In this document: positions 43,896 to 52,212 of the stretch, piece after piece
Layout: the number at the start of each line of letters is the position of its first letter
Position numbering within the stretch: position 1 is the stretch's first letter
Assembly: GCA_016293495.1 (NCBI GenBank)
Contig: JAEDED010000008.1
Span: 37,675-101,674, forward strand
DNA from: Treponema sp.
Lineage (GTDB): Bacteria; Spirochaetota; Spirochaetia; Treponematales; Treponemataceae
DNA length: 64,000 bases
Direction of reading: 5' to 3'
Notes under the pieces: model-generated
What the model saw: only the letters and a program-made list of their open reading frames with translations
What the model was told of the DNA's origin: nothing
Database searches by the model: none
Made by a program: the position numbers and the translations under genes

Positions 43896-44115
43896 ATGAT
43901 ATAATTGTTTCATGGCATTATATTACGATTTACCAGTCTTGAAGTAAACAAATGTGTTAGAAGGATAAAATAAATCGAGTAAAGGCTGTAAAAGTAGATG
44001 TAAACTAATGTTTGCCCCATATTCCCCAAAAAAATAAAATCTACTATAATAGTTATTTATACGCGGAATATGTCCGCAAAAAATATTGGTGTCATTATTA
44101 TAGGAGATTAAAAAA

Positions 44116-45864
44116 ATGGCTGACGAAAAATTACAGATTGTACGCCACAGTTGTGCACACGTTATGGCAGAGGCAGTTAAACACTTGTTCCCTGGAACTA
44201 AAATTGCAATCGGACCTGCTATCGATAACGGATTTTATTATGACTTCGATTTTGGAACAACGAAAATCTCTGACACCGACTTTCCTGCAATCGAAAAAGA
44301 AATGAGAAAAATCCTTGCCGGAAATCATGACTTTGTAAGAAAAGAAGTTTCTAAAGAAGAAGCATTAAAGCTTTTTGCTGATGAACCATATAAAGTAGAA
44401 CTCATCAACGACCTTCCTGACGGTGAAACAATCACAACATACGAACAGGACGGATACCTTGACCTTTGTCGTGGTCCACATGTTGCAAATACAAAAGAAA
44501 TCAATGGTCAGGCTTTCAAGTTGAATAAGATTGCCGGTGCTTACTGGAGAGGCGATGCAACTAAAGCTCAGCTTACTCGTATCTACGCTCTCTGTTTTGC
44601 AAAACCAAATGATCTTAAAGATTATCTTACAATGCTTGCAGAAGCAGAAAAACGCGATCACAGAAAGCTCGGTGTAGAAATGGATCTGTTCCATGTAGAT
44701 AACGAAAACCCAGGTCAGGTATTCTGGCATCCAAACGGATGGACAATCTATACAACAATGCAGGACTACATGCGTAAAATGGTTCGCCGTGACGGATATC
44801 AGGAAGTAAATACTCCTGCAATCATGCCACGCACTTTGTGGGAACGTTCGGGACACTGGGGACACTACCAGAAAAACATGTTCATCACAGAATCAGAAAA
44901 AAGACTTTTCGCAATCAAACCAATGAACTGTCCTGGTGCTTTGGAAATCTTCAAAAGCCGCCAGCGTTCGTATAAAGATCTTCCACTTCGTCTTGCAGAA
45001 TTCGGTCATGACGTTCGTAACGAACCTTCAGGAACATTGCATGGTGTAATGCGTGTCCGCGGTTTCGTTCAGGATGATGCTCACATTCTCTGTACAGAAG
45101 AACAGGTTGGGGCAGAAGTTGCAAAGTTCTGTAAACTTCTTAAAACTGTATATCACGACTTTGGTTTTGATGACCTTGTTGTTAAATTCTCTACAATGCC
45201 AGACGATCATGTAGGGGATCTTGCAACTTGGGAACGCGCAGAAAAAGCTCTTGCTGATGCATGTCATGAAGCTGGTCTTGAATTTGAACTTCAGCCGGGA
45301 GAAGGTGCATTCTACGGTCCTAAACTTGAGTTTAAACTTTATGACTGTCTCGGTCGTGAATGGCAGTGTGGAACAATTCAGGCTGACTTCCAGCTTCCAT
45401 CTGCTGAACGCCTTGATGCAACATACATCGGTGCAGATAACCAGAAGCATCATCCTGTAATGCTTCACCGCGCTATCCTCGGATCTTTCGAACGCTTCCT
45501 TGGAATCTTGATTGAAAACTTTGCCGGTGCATTCCCAACATGGCTTGCATTTGAACAGGTTGCAGTTGTTCCTGTTTCAAGTGAATTTGATGATTACGCT
45601 CGTCAGGTTAACGATGCACTTGTTGCACACGATATCCGTTCAAACGCATATCTTGATGATGACAACATGAAGAACAAGATTAAAAATATTTCTATGGAAC
45701 ACAGAACTCCATACATTCTTGTTGTCGGAGAAAAAGAAAAGGCAGAAGGAACAGTTTGTGTACGCTACCGTTTCTCAAGCAAGAAGCCACAGGAAACAAT
45801 GAAGCTTGATGATTTTATCAAGTATGTAGAAGATAAAGTTAATACTCATTTTATTGGAATTTAA
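44116..45864 (+). CDS. thrS: Threonyl-tRNA synthetase lacking the TGS domain
   Basis: 582-residue class II enzyme that charges tRNA-Thr. It starts directly with the editing domain ([18 protein letters not shown], containing HxxxH, and later RGPHV). The catalytic core has [25 protein letters not shown] and the anticodon-binding domain ends the protein. The usual N-terminal TGS domain of about 60 residues is absent. A good ribosome-binding site (AGGAGA) confirms the start. The leader has a small GCGGA/TCCGC stem (44063-44077) but no T-box. The palindromic repeat copy B follows. Confidence 0.94.
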   Translation: MADEKLQIVRHSCAHVMAEAVKHLFPGTKIAIGPAIDNGFYYDFDFGTTKISDTDFPAIEKEMRKILAGNHDFVRKEVSKEEALKLFADEPYKVELINDLPDGETITTYEQDGYLDLCRGPHVANTKEINGQAFKLNKIAGAYWRGDATKAQLTRIYALCFAKPNDLKDYLTMLAEAEKRDHRKLGVEMDLFHVDNENPGQVFWHPNGWTIYTTMQDYMRKMVRRDGYQEVNTPAIMPRTLWERSGHWGHYQKNMFITESEKRLFAIKPMNCPGALEIFKSRQRSYKDLPLRLAEFGHDVRNEPSGTLHGVMRVRGFVQDDAHILCTEEQVGAEVAKFCKLLKTVYHDFGFDDLVVKFSTMPDDHVGDLATWERAEKALADACHEAGLEFELQPGEGAFYGPKLEFKLYDCLGREWQCGTIQADFQLPSAERLDATYIGADNQKHHPVMLHRAILGSFERFLGILIENFAGAFPTWLAFEQVAVVPVSSEFDDYARQVNDALVAHDIRSNAYLDDDNMKNKIKNISMEHRTPYILVVGEKEKAEGTVCVRYRFSSKKPQETMKLDDFIKYVEDKVNTHFIGI

Positions 45865-45888
45865 AGAAGATTCCCTAAAACCCTCATC

Positions 45889-45940
45889 TAAGGAGGGAAG
45901 ACACCCGCTACTTACGAAGCGTGGGTTTCCTCCCTCCTTA
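45889..45940. repeat. Dispersed palindromic element, copy B (after thrS)
   Basis: Outer arms TAAGGAGGGA/TCCCTCCTTA (45889-45898 and 45931-45940) and inner ACCC/GGGT enclose GCTACTTACGAAGCGT, nearly the loop of copy A. The following AAACCTCCCTTCTTCCTTGC tail is also shared. It begins about 25 bp after the thrS stop and may take part in 3'-end formation. Confidence 0.8.
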
Positions 45941-46012
45941 AACCTCCCTTCTTCCTTGCACGTTTTTTTTGCTTGCTTACGCTTTGCGGTTGCGCTAAAT
46001 TAATTTGTTTTT

Positions 46013-46747
46013 CTAAAACACAAATCTAGATGTTACATTAATAATCATTCCGTCGACTCCGTTGCCGCTTATAAGCTGTCCGACAGGAAGATAAATCTTT
46101 GCAGTTAATCCTGCTCTGAAATTGTCGTTTACTTTATAATCCCAGCTTAAAAATATTTCAGGGTAGAGGAATCTTGCGTTTCCCCAGAACCATGAATTTA
46201 TTTTTTCAATATCACCTTTTGCAGTTCCTGTTGCGCCTTTGTCATTATCTTTTACGCCGGTTGATAAAAGTCCGAAGCGCATTAAAAAGCCAAGCCCTGC
46301 TCCCGGTGTGATTGTGTGCTTTCCGAATCTGAAGTTAAAACCTACAGGGCAATCGAGCATAAAGCAGAGGGTAGTAGCAGTGCGGTGTTCAACTTCTGCA
46401 GGGAGCGCATCTTTTCCGTCATAGAGATAATACATCATCCAGAAATCAAGTCGCGGTTCAATAGAAATTAAATCTGTAATATCAAGAACTACGCCACCAC
46501 CGAATGTAAAATTAACAGGGGTAGGAGCACTTTTTTCTTTTGATGCAAGATTTAAAGTGATGTTTGTACCGATATTAAAATAAGGTCGTACTGAAATTCC
46601 TTTTGCTTCAGGAGCTGGTAAAATTTCTGAATCTGAATTTTGTGAAAATACAGGAGCAGCTGCAAGTAAAGAGAAAAAAAGCGGTAATACAATTTTTTTT
46701 ATTGCATTCATTTTTTTTAATATCTTCATAATTTTTAATGCTTTCAT
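46013..46747 (-). CDS. Outer-membrane beta-barrel protein
   Basis: 244 residues. The hydrophobic signal region (about 19-36: IVLPLFFSLLAAAPVFSQ) is preceded by an unusually long basic start with several Met codons, so the exact start is uncertain; GGCGGA precedes the first ATG. The mature part alternates hydrophobic and polar residues as in transmembrane strands (ISVRPYFNIGTNITLNLA; FGGGVVLDITDLISIEPRLDFW) and ends in a terminal Phe (TSRFVF). It lies 12 bp after the lipoprotein gene. Confidence 0.7.
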   Translation of the reverse strand: MKALKIMKILKKMNAIKKIVLPLFFSLLAAAPVFSQNSDSEILPAPEAKGISVRPYFNIGTNITLNLASKEKSAPTPVNFTFGGGVVLDITDLISIEPRLDFWMMYYLYDGKDALPAEVEHRTATTLCFMLDCPVGFNFRFGKHTITPGAGLGFLMRFGLLSTGVKDNDKGATGTAKGDIEKINSWFWGNARFLYPEIFLSWDYKVNDNFRAGLTAKIYLPVGQLISGNGVDGMIINVTSRFVF

Positions 46748-46759
46748 TTTTTTTCCGCC

Positions 46760-47977
46760 TTACTCGTTGTAAATAACCTGTGCAAGATCAACGCTTAAAA
46801 GACCTGCACGTCCTGTTTCAAAGAATGATGATTCTTCCCATGAAACATAAAGCATGTCGCCCGAAATTCCAAAGTCAGTATAAATAAAACCTTCAGGAAG
46901 TTTAGGAAGTCTTAATGCAATCGGTTTTGAATTGTTAAGAATTCTTTTTCCTGTTAATGCGCCGGAGAAGTACATAGTTCCGTCTTTGAACACGGCACCG
47001 ACCCAGCTGTCCGAAAGCTGGACAATTCCTTCTGCTGCAATCTGATCTTCTGTATTGTTTTCATATTTTCTTGGTGAAGGACCGCCTGCTGTTTTTACAG
47101 TGATTGTAAAAGGAAAATCCTGAGGAAGACATGAAAGAAGTTTTTTTATTCTGTCAGGTGCTGAAGAGAATTTTTTTAATTCCTGCATTTTTCTGAATTC
47201 ACTTTCAGAGGAAGGAACGAGTGAGATTTTTGTTTTCTTGTCTACATTTGTTTCTTTGTCAATCGATGAGTCGTTCGGAAGAATAGACAAAAGGGCTGTG
47301 CTTGGATTCCATTTGATGTAAGAAAATTCTGTTTTATTTTCTTTTGAATCTTTAATGCAGTAGTACCAGAAATTTCCGTCCCAGAAATAATCTGTTACCT
47401 GTGCTGTCGGAGCAAGCTTTAATGAATCTGTATTGATGATAGGAAAGAATGCGTTAGCCTTTGTGTCGTACTGAACAAGTACAGAAATATCCTGATTCTC
47501 TGAATGTGAAGAAAGAGTACTTCCAAGTGTTTCGTTAAAGAATGCATCTTTGTAAAGAGAGAAAACTGGATTTGAGTTCATGAATACAATTCCGTCTGCA
47601 GTAAAATCTTTGAAAATCAATTTGTCTGTATGAAGAACTGTTTCTTCTCCGTTAAGTTCCATTACTCCAAGATGATTAATCAGGGCATATGCTTTTGGAA
47701 TTGTATTCTTGTTTTCGTATTCATCAATTGCGGCTGTCTGTCCGATTCCTGAAACTCTGATACTTTCTGTGTAAGGTTTTTTGATTACCTTCGGCGCATC
47801 TTCGGGAGTTTTAATTTTTTCAAAATCTGTGGCGGTAAAGCAGTACCATTTGTGAGTCGTAATTATTTTTTCAGGAATTACATCTTCTTCTGCAGCTGAA
47901 GTTTTCTTGCTGCACGAAAAAAGCATCAGTGAGCAAAGAATTAAAAGTGCAGATCTGTATATCAATTTATTTTTCAT
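46760..47977 (-). CDS. Lipoprotein of unknown function
   Basis: 405 residues with a signal peptide ending in lipobox MLFSC (Cys about 22). The mature part is beta-rich, with short repeated patterns such as MELNGEETVLHTDKLIFKD and WDGNFWYYCIKDSKENK, suggestive of a propeller. No named family was recognised. It is the first gene of a two-gene minus-strand operon with the beta-barrel gene. This lipoprotein/barrel pairing also occurs at 8268-9978. Confidence 0.65.
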   Translation of the reverse strand: MKNKLIYRSALLILCSLMLFSCSKKTSAAEEDVIPEKIITTHKWYCFTATDFEKIKTPEDAPKVIKKPYTESIRVSGIGQTAAIDEYENKNTIPKAYALINHLGVMELNGEETVLHTDKLIFKDFTADGIVFMNSNPVFSLYKDAFFNETLGSTLSSHSENQDISVLVQYDTKANAFFPIINTDSLKLAPTAQVTDYFWDGNFWYYCIKDSKENKTEFSYIKWNPSTALLSILPNDSSIDKETNVDKKTKISLVPSSESEFRKMQELKKFSSAPDRIKKLLSCLPQDFPFTITVKTAGGPSPRKYENNTEDQIAAEGIVQLSDSWVGAVFKDGTMYFSGALTGKRILNNSKPIALRLPKLPEGFIYTDFGISGDMLYVSWEESSFFETGRAGLLSVDLAQVIYNE

Positions 47978-48195
47978 AGCTTATCTCTTCTATATATTTT
48001 CGGTTGATTCTGGGGGAATTTCAAGTTAAAAATTTATGACATTTTTTTTAAAAGTGTGATTTTAACGCGGAATTTCGACTATTTTTCACGACCGTGTACG
48101 AGCACGACCTTGAAATGAAACAGCTTTTATGATATATTTGCACTAATTTCTAATACAATAGGAAAGATTTTTTTCGAATTTTTTTTGGGGGTCTT

Positions 48196-48471
48196 ATGAC
48201 AATACAAGAGATGCTGAGTCAGAGCGGACTTTTGACTCTGCTTGGAATGGGTGTCGTTTTCTCATTCCTCATTATTATGATTATCTGTATGTATATCCTT
48301 CATGGAATTTTACATGCATTTAAATTGGATAAGGATGCACCTGCAGCAACACCTGCAGCGCAGTCTTCCACACCTGCCTCAGCACCTGCTGCTGGCCCTG
48401 CTTCTTCAAATGATCAGGCTGTAATTGCTGCAATCGCAGCTGCCGTTCATGACAAGGCATTAAATTCGTAA
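48196..48471 (+). CDS. oadG: Sodium-pump decarboxylase gamma subunit (OadG)
   Basis: 91 residues: one transmembrane helix (about 11-36: LLTLLGMGVVFSFLIIMIICMYILHG), then an Ala/Pro-rich flexible tail. OadG tethers the alpha subunit to the membrane OadB. The ATG is preceded by GGGGG. oadA follows 20 bp later and oadB after that, giving the gamma-alpha-beta order. Confidence 0.85.
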   Translation: MTIQEMLSQSGLLTLLGMGVVFSFLIIMIICMYILHGILHAFKLDKDAPAATPAAQSSTPASAPAAGPASSNDQAVIAAIAAAVHDKALNS

Positions 48472-48491
48472 ATAATAACAGGAGATAAAAA

Positions 48492-50591
48492 ATGGCTAAA
48501 GTTGGAATTTCAGAACTTGCAATCCGTGATGCTCACCAGAGTCTTCACGCAACTCGTATGACTACTGCAGATATGCTTCCTATCTGTGACAAACTTGATA
48601 AAGTTGGATACAAATATATCGAAGGATGGGGTGGAGCTACATATGACTCATGTATCCGCTTCTTGAACGAAGATCCATGGGAACGCCTCCGTAAACTTCA
48701 CGCAGCACTTCCTAACAATAAAATCATGATGCTTCTTCGTGCTCAGAACCTTCTTGGTTACAAGCACTATGCAGATGATGTAGTTGAAAAGTTTGTTGAA
48801 ACTGCAGCTAAAAACGGTATCGGCTGTTTCCGTATTTTCGATGCTTGTAATGACCCACGCAACATGGAATGCGCTACAAAGGCTGCTAAAAAATCTGGTG
48901 TTGATGTTCAGATGGCTATCTCTTATGCTGTAACACCATTCCACACAAACGAAAAATATGCAGAACTTGCAAAAACATATGCTGACTTCGGTGCAGATTC
49001 AATCTGTATCAAAGATATGTCAGGTCTTCTTAAACCTTACGAAGCTTATGACCTCGTAAAAGCAATCAAAGCAAAAGTTGATCTTCCTGTTGAAATTCAC
49101 TCACACGCAACAACAGGTCTTTCTGTTGCTTCACTCCTCAAAGGAATCGAAGCAGGTGCTGACATCGTAGACACAGCAATTTCTTCTATGTCTATGGGTA
49201 CATCTCACTCACCAACAGAAACAATCGTAGAAATGCTCAAAGGTACAGATTACGATACTGGCCTTGATACAAAACTTCTTCTCGAAATCGCAGCTTACTT
49301 CCGCGAAGTTCGCAAACACTACTCATCACTTGAATCAGCATTCCTCGGAGCTGATACACGTATTCTTCTTTCACAGGTTCCAGGCGGAATGCTTTCTAAC
49401 CTCGAATCACAGCTCAAACAGATGGGCGCTGGTGACAAGATGGATGCTGTACTTGAAGAACTTCCAAAAGTACACAAAGACGCAGGTTACGTTCCACTTG
49501 TAACTCCTACATCACAGATCGTAGGAACACAGGCTGTATTCAACGTAATCCAGGGTCGTTACAAGATGATGACTGCTGACTTTGCAAATCTCGTTACAGG
49601 AAAATTCGGAGCTCTTCCAACTGCTGCTAACCCAGACGTTGTAGCTCAGGGACTTGCACAGAACAAGATGACAGAAGTTATGACATGTCGTCCTGCTGAC
49701 AAAATTGAACCAGAATGGAACAAGATGGTTGAAGAAGCAAAAGCAAATGGTGGTAACGGATCTGACGAAGACGTTCTCACATACGCTATGTTCCCACAGG
49801 TTGCAAAGAAATTCTTCTCTACTCGTGCAAACGGTCCAGTTGATGCTGCAGCAACATTCGCTAAAAAAGAAACTGCTCCTGCTAAAGAAAACAAGGGCGG
49901 TTCATATACAATCAACGTAAACGGTACAGCTTACAATGTAACAACAGGTCCTGCTGGTGACAGCATGAACGTTACAGTAAACGGAACCGCATACAATGTA
50001 GCATTCGGAGCTCCAGGAGCAACTCCTGCAGTAAGTGCTGCTCCAGCAGCCGCTGCAGCTCCAGTTGTAACAGGTGGCGTTGACGTTAAGTCTCCAGTTG
50101 CCGGAACTCTTCTTAAACACGTAGCTCCATCAGGAAGCGCAGTTAAGAAAGGCGACACAGTAATCATCATCGAATCTATGAAGATGGAACTTGAAGTAAA
50201 AGCACCAGCTGACGGAACAATCACATATTCAGTACAGCCAGGAACTCAGGTTCAGGCTGAACAGACACTCGCTTCAATCGGCGGTGTAGCAGCTGCAGCA
50301 CCTGTTGCTCCAGCTCCAGTAGCTGCCCCAGTTGCAGCTCCTGCACCAGCACCTGCTGCATCCCCAGTTGCATCAGGAAGCGGAACACCTGTTAAAGCAC
50401 CAGTTGCCGGAACACTTCTTAAATATGCAGTTGCAGAAGGTGCTTCAGTAACTCCTGATACAACAGTAATCATTATTGAATCTATGAAGATGGAACTTGA
50501 AGTAAAAGCTGGAAAAGCTGGTAAAGTTCACTTCATTGCACAGACTGGTTCACAGATCGCTGCAGACCAGACATTGGCTGAAATTAACTAA
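48492..50591 (+). CDS. oadA: Oxaloacetate decarboxylase alpha subunit with two biotinyl domains
   Basis: 699-residue carboxyltransferase. A TIM-barrel carboxyltransferase domain (about 1-285: IRDAHQSLHATRMTT) is followed by a PYC/OAD-type helical domain (to about 455), a linker with two VNGTAYNV motifs, and two complete biotin carrier domains. The biotin lysines are K564 and K666, both in ESMKMELEVKA; relatives usually have one. The DNA around these motifs is identical over 32 nt (50172-50203 and 50478-50509), indicating recent duplication. With OadB it pumps sodium out while decarboxylating oxaloacetate. Confidence 0.9.
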   Translation: MAKVGISELAIRDAHQSLHATRMTTADMLPICDKLDKVGYKYIEGWGGATYDSCIRFLNEDPWERLRKLHAALPNNKIMMLLRAQNLLGYKHYADDVVEKFVETAAKNGIGCFRIFDACNDPRNMECATKAAKKSGVDVQMAISYAVTPFHTNEKYAELAKTYADFGADSICIKDMSGLLKPYEAYDLVKAIKAKVDLPVEIHSHATTGLSVASLLKGIEAGADIVDTAISSMSMGTSHSPTETIVEMLKGTDYDTGLDTKLLLEIAAYFREVRKHYSSLESAFLGADTRILLSQVPGGMLSNLESQLKQMGAGDKMDAVLEELPKVHKDAGYVPLVTPTSQIVGTQAVFNVIQGRYKMMTADFANLVTGKFGALPTAANPDVVAQGLAQNKMTEVMTCRPADKIEPEWNKMVEEAKANGGNGSDEDVLTYAMFPQVAKKFFSTRANGPVDAAATFAKKETAPAKENKGGSYTINVNGTAYNVTTGPAGDSMNVTVNGTAYNVAFGAPGATPAVSAAPAAAAAPVVTGGVDVKSPVAGTLLKHVAPSGSAVKKGDTVIIIESMKMELEVKAPADGTITYSVQPGTQVQAEQTLASIGGVAAAAPVAPAPVAAPVAAPAPAPAASPVASGSGTPVKAPVAGTLLKYAVAEGASVTPDTTVIIIESMKMELEVKAGKAGKVHFIAQTGSQIAADQTLAEIN

Positions 50592-50601
50592 GGATTGATA
50601 A

Positions 50602-52035
50602 ATGAACGAATTAGCTCGTGATAAAAAACATGTATTAAAAACAACTGTTCTTATTATGCTCGTTGCTGTGCTTGCTTCTTTCGTATTCAAGCCGGCAGTT
50701 CAAGCAGAAACAGCAGAAGCTGCAAGTGCACCGGTAGCAGCAAAAGTTGCCGGTGACGATTCTGTTAAAACAATTGAAGTTGGATCATTCCTTAACAATA
50801 TCTGGCAGTCAACAGGTATTTATAAAATGATTCATACTGAAACTAAAGAAGAAATTCTTGCTGCAAGAGAAGCTGCAGAAAAAGTTGAAGCAGCTAAAAA
50901 ACAGCAGGAAGCTCTTGCTGAACAGGAACTTATCGAACACCCTGTAGAAGGCTGGAAGAAAATCGTAATGATTCTTATCGGATTCCTTATTGTTTACCTT
51001 GCTGTAGCAAAAGGTTTCGAACCATTGCTTTTGATTCCAATCGGATTCGGTACAATTCTCGTTAACATTCCAGGTGCTGGAATGGGAAGTGCTCCAGATG
51101 GAATGCTTCACATTATTTACAGTGCTGGTGTAGGAAACGAATTCTTCCCTATGCTTATCTTTATGGGAATCGGTGCAATGACAGACTTCGGTCCGCTTAT
51201 TGCAAATCCTAAAATGGCATTGCTCGGAGGAGCTGCACAGCTTGGTGTATTCGTAACATTGATTGGTGTTGCTCTTTTGAACTTTACAGGTCTTGATCCT
51301 TATACAATTAAAGAAGCTGCTGCTATCGCCATCATCGGTGGTGCTGACGGTCCTACTTCTATTTACGTATCAAGTAAGCTTGCACAGAACCTTATGGCTG
51401 TAATTGCAGTAGCTGCATATTCTTACATGGCATTGGTTCCAATGATTCAGCCACCTATCATGAAGGCTCTTACAACAAAGAAAGAACGTCTTATCAAAAT
51501 GAAACAGCTTCGCGTTGTTTCTAAAACAGAAAAAACATTGTTCCCAATGATGCTCCTTGTTTTGACAATTCTTCTTCTTCCACCTGCAGCACCACTTATC
51601 GGTATGCTCGCATTTGGTAACTTTGTAAAACAGTGTGGTGTTGTTGACCGTCTTTCTAAAACAATGGAAAATGAATTGATCAATATCGTTTCAATTCTTC
51701 TTTCTCTTGGTGTAGGTTCACAGATGACTCCAGAAAAGATTATGAATCCAAAATCACTTGGTATCATTCTTCTCGGTCTCTTTGCTTTTGCTGTTGCTAC
51801 TGCCGGTGGTATCATCATGGCTAAGATTATGAACCTCTTCCTCAAAGATAAGATTAACCCACTTATTGGTTCAGCAGGTGTATCTGCAGTTCCAATGGCA
51901 GCTCGTGTATCTAACAAGGTTGGTATGGCAGAAGATCCTACAAACTTCCTTTTGATGCATGCAATGGGTCCAAATGTTTCAGGTGTAATCGGAACAGCAG
52001 TTGCTGCCGGTGTATTCATTGCAACATTTGCATAA
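50602..52035 (+). CDS. oadB: Sodium-pump decarboxylase beta subunit (OadB)
   Basis: 477 residues. The membrane core has about nine helices and family motifs including IGIGADGP-like [19 protein letters not shown] and [22 protein letters not shown]. OadB decarboxylates carboxybiotin and exports sodium. The N-terminus has an extra helix and a coiled-coil region (about 75-112, [18 protein letters not shown]) of about 110 residues not typical of shorter OadB proteins. It is the last gene of oadG-oadA-oadB and ends at a strong terminator. Confidence 0.9.
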   Translation: MNELARDKKHVLKTTVLIMLVAVLASFVFKPAVQAETAEAASAPVAAKVAGDDSVKTIEVGSFLNNIWQSTGIYKMIHTETKEEILAAREAAEKVEAAKKQQEALAEQELIEHPVEGWKKIVMILIGFLIVYLAVAKGFEPLLLIPIGFGTILVNIPGAGMGSAPDGMLHIIYSAGVGNEFFPMLIFMGIGAMTDFGPLIANPKMALLGGAAQLGVFVTLIGVALLNFTGLDPYTIKEAAAIAIIGGADGPTSIYVSSKLAQNLMAVIAVAAYSYMALVPMIQPPIMKALTTKKERLIKMKQLRVVSKTEKTLFPMMLLVLTILLLPPAAPLIGMLAFGNFVKQCGVVDRLSKTMENELINIVSILLSLGVGSQMTPEKIMNPKSLGIILLGLFAFAVATAGGIIMAKIMNLFLKDKINPLIGSAGVSAVPMAARVSNKVGMAEDPTNFLLMHAMGPNVSGVIGTAVAAGVFIATFA

Positions 52036-52077
52036 TTAAAAGAAACAGTTTAGTTAATTCTAAACTTTAAAAGAAAA

Positions 52078-52135
52078 GGGAAACCTTGTGATTCTTCACT
52101 TTATTGTGAAGGCTTGCAAGGTTTCCCTTTTTTTT
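52078..52135 (+). terminator. Rho-independent terminator of the oad operon
   Basis: Arms GGGAAACCTTG and CAAGGTTTCCC (52078-52088 and 52117-52127), with inner CTTCAC/GTGAAG, are followed by eight T. Confidence 0.85.
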
Positions 52136-52157
52136 ATGTTTATTAAATGTTTTGAAC

Positions 52158-52185
52158 AAAAGGCTGCCATTAGCGGCAGCCTTTT
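52158..52185. terminator. Strong hairpin downstream of greA
   Basis: Perfect arms AAAAGGCTGCC and GGCAGCCTTTT (52158-52168 and 52175-52185) close a 6-nt loop. Its A- and T-rich ends suit termination from either strand. Confidence 0.7.
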
Positions 52186-52212
52186 GTTTTGTCTTATCGA
52201 TTATTAATAAGA

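Noticed and set aside
44012..44115. thrS leader considered as a T-box riboswitch
   Set aside because: Only a 5-bp stem is visible, and there is no T-box sequence or terminator/antiterminator pair.
47978..48195. CACGACC direct repeat upstream of oadG considered as an operator
   Set aside because: Only two short 7-mers with a chance-level inverted partner, and no clear promoter geometry beside them.
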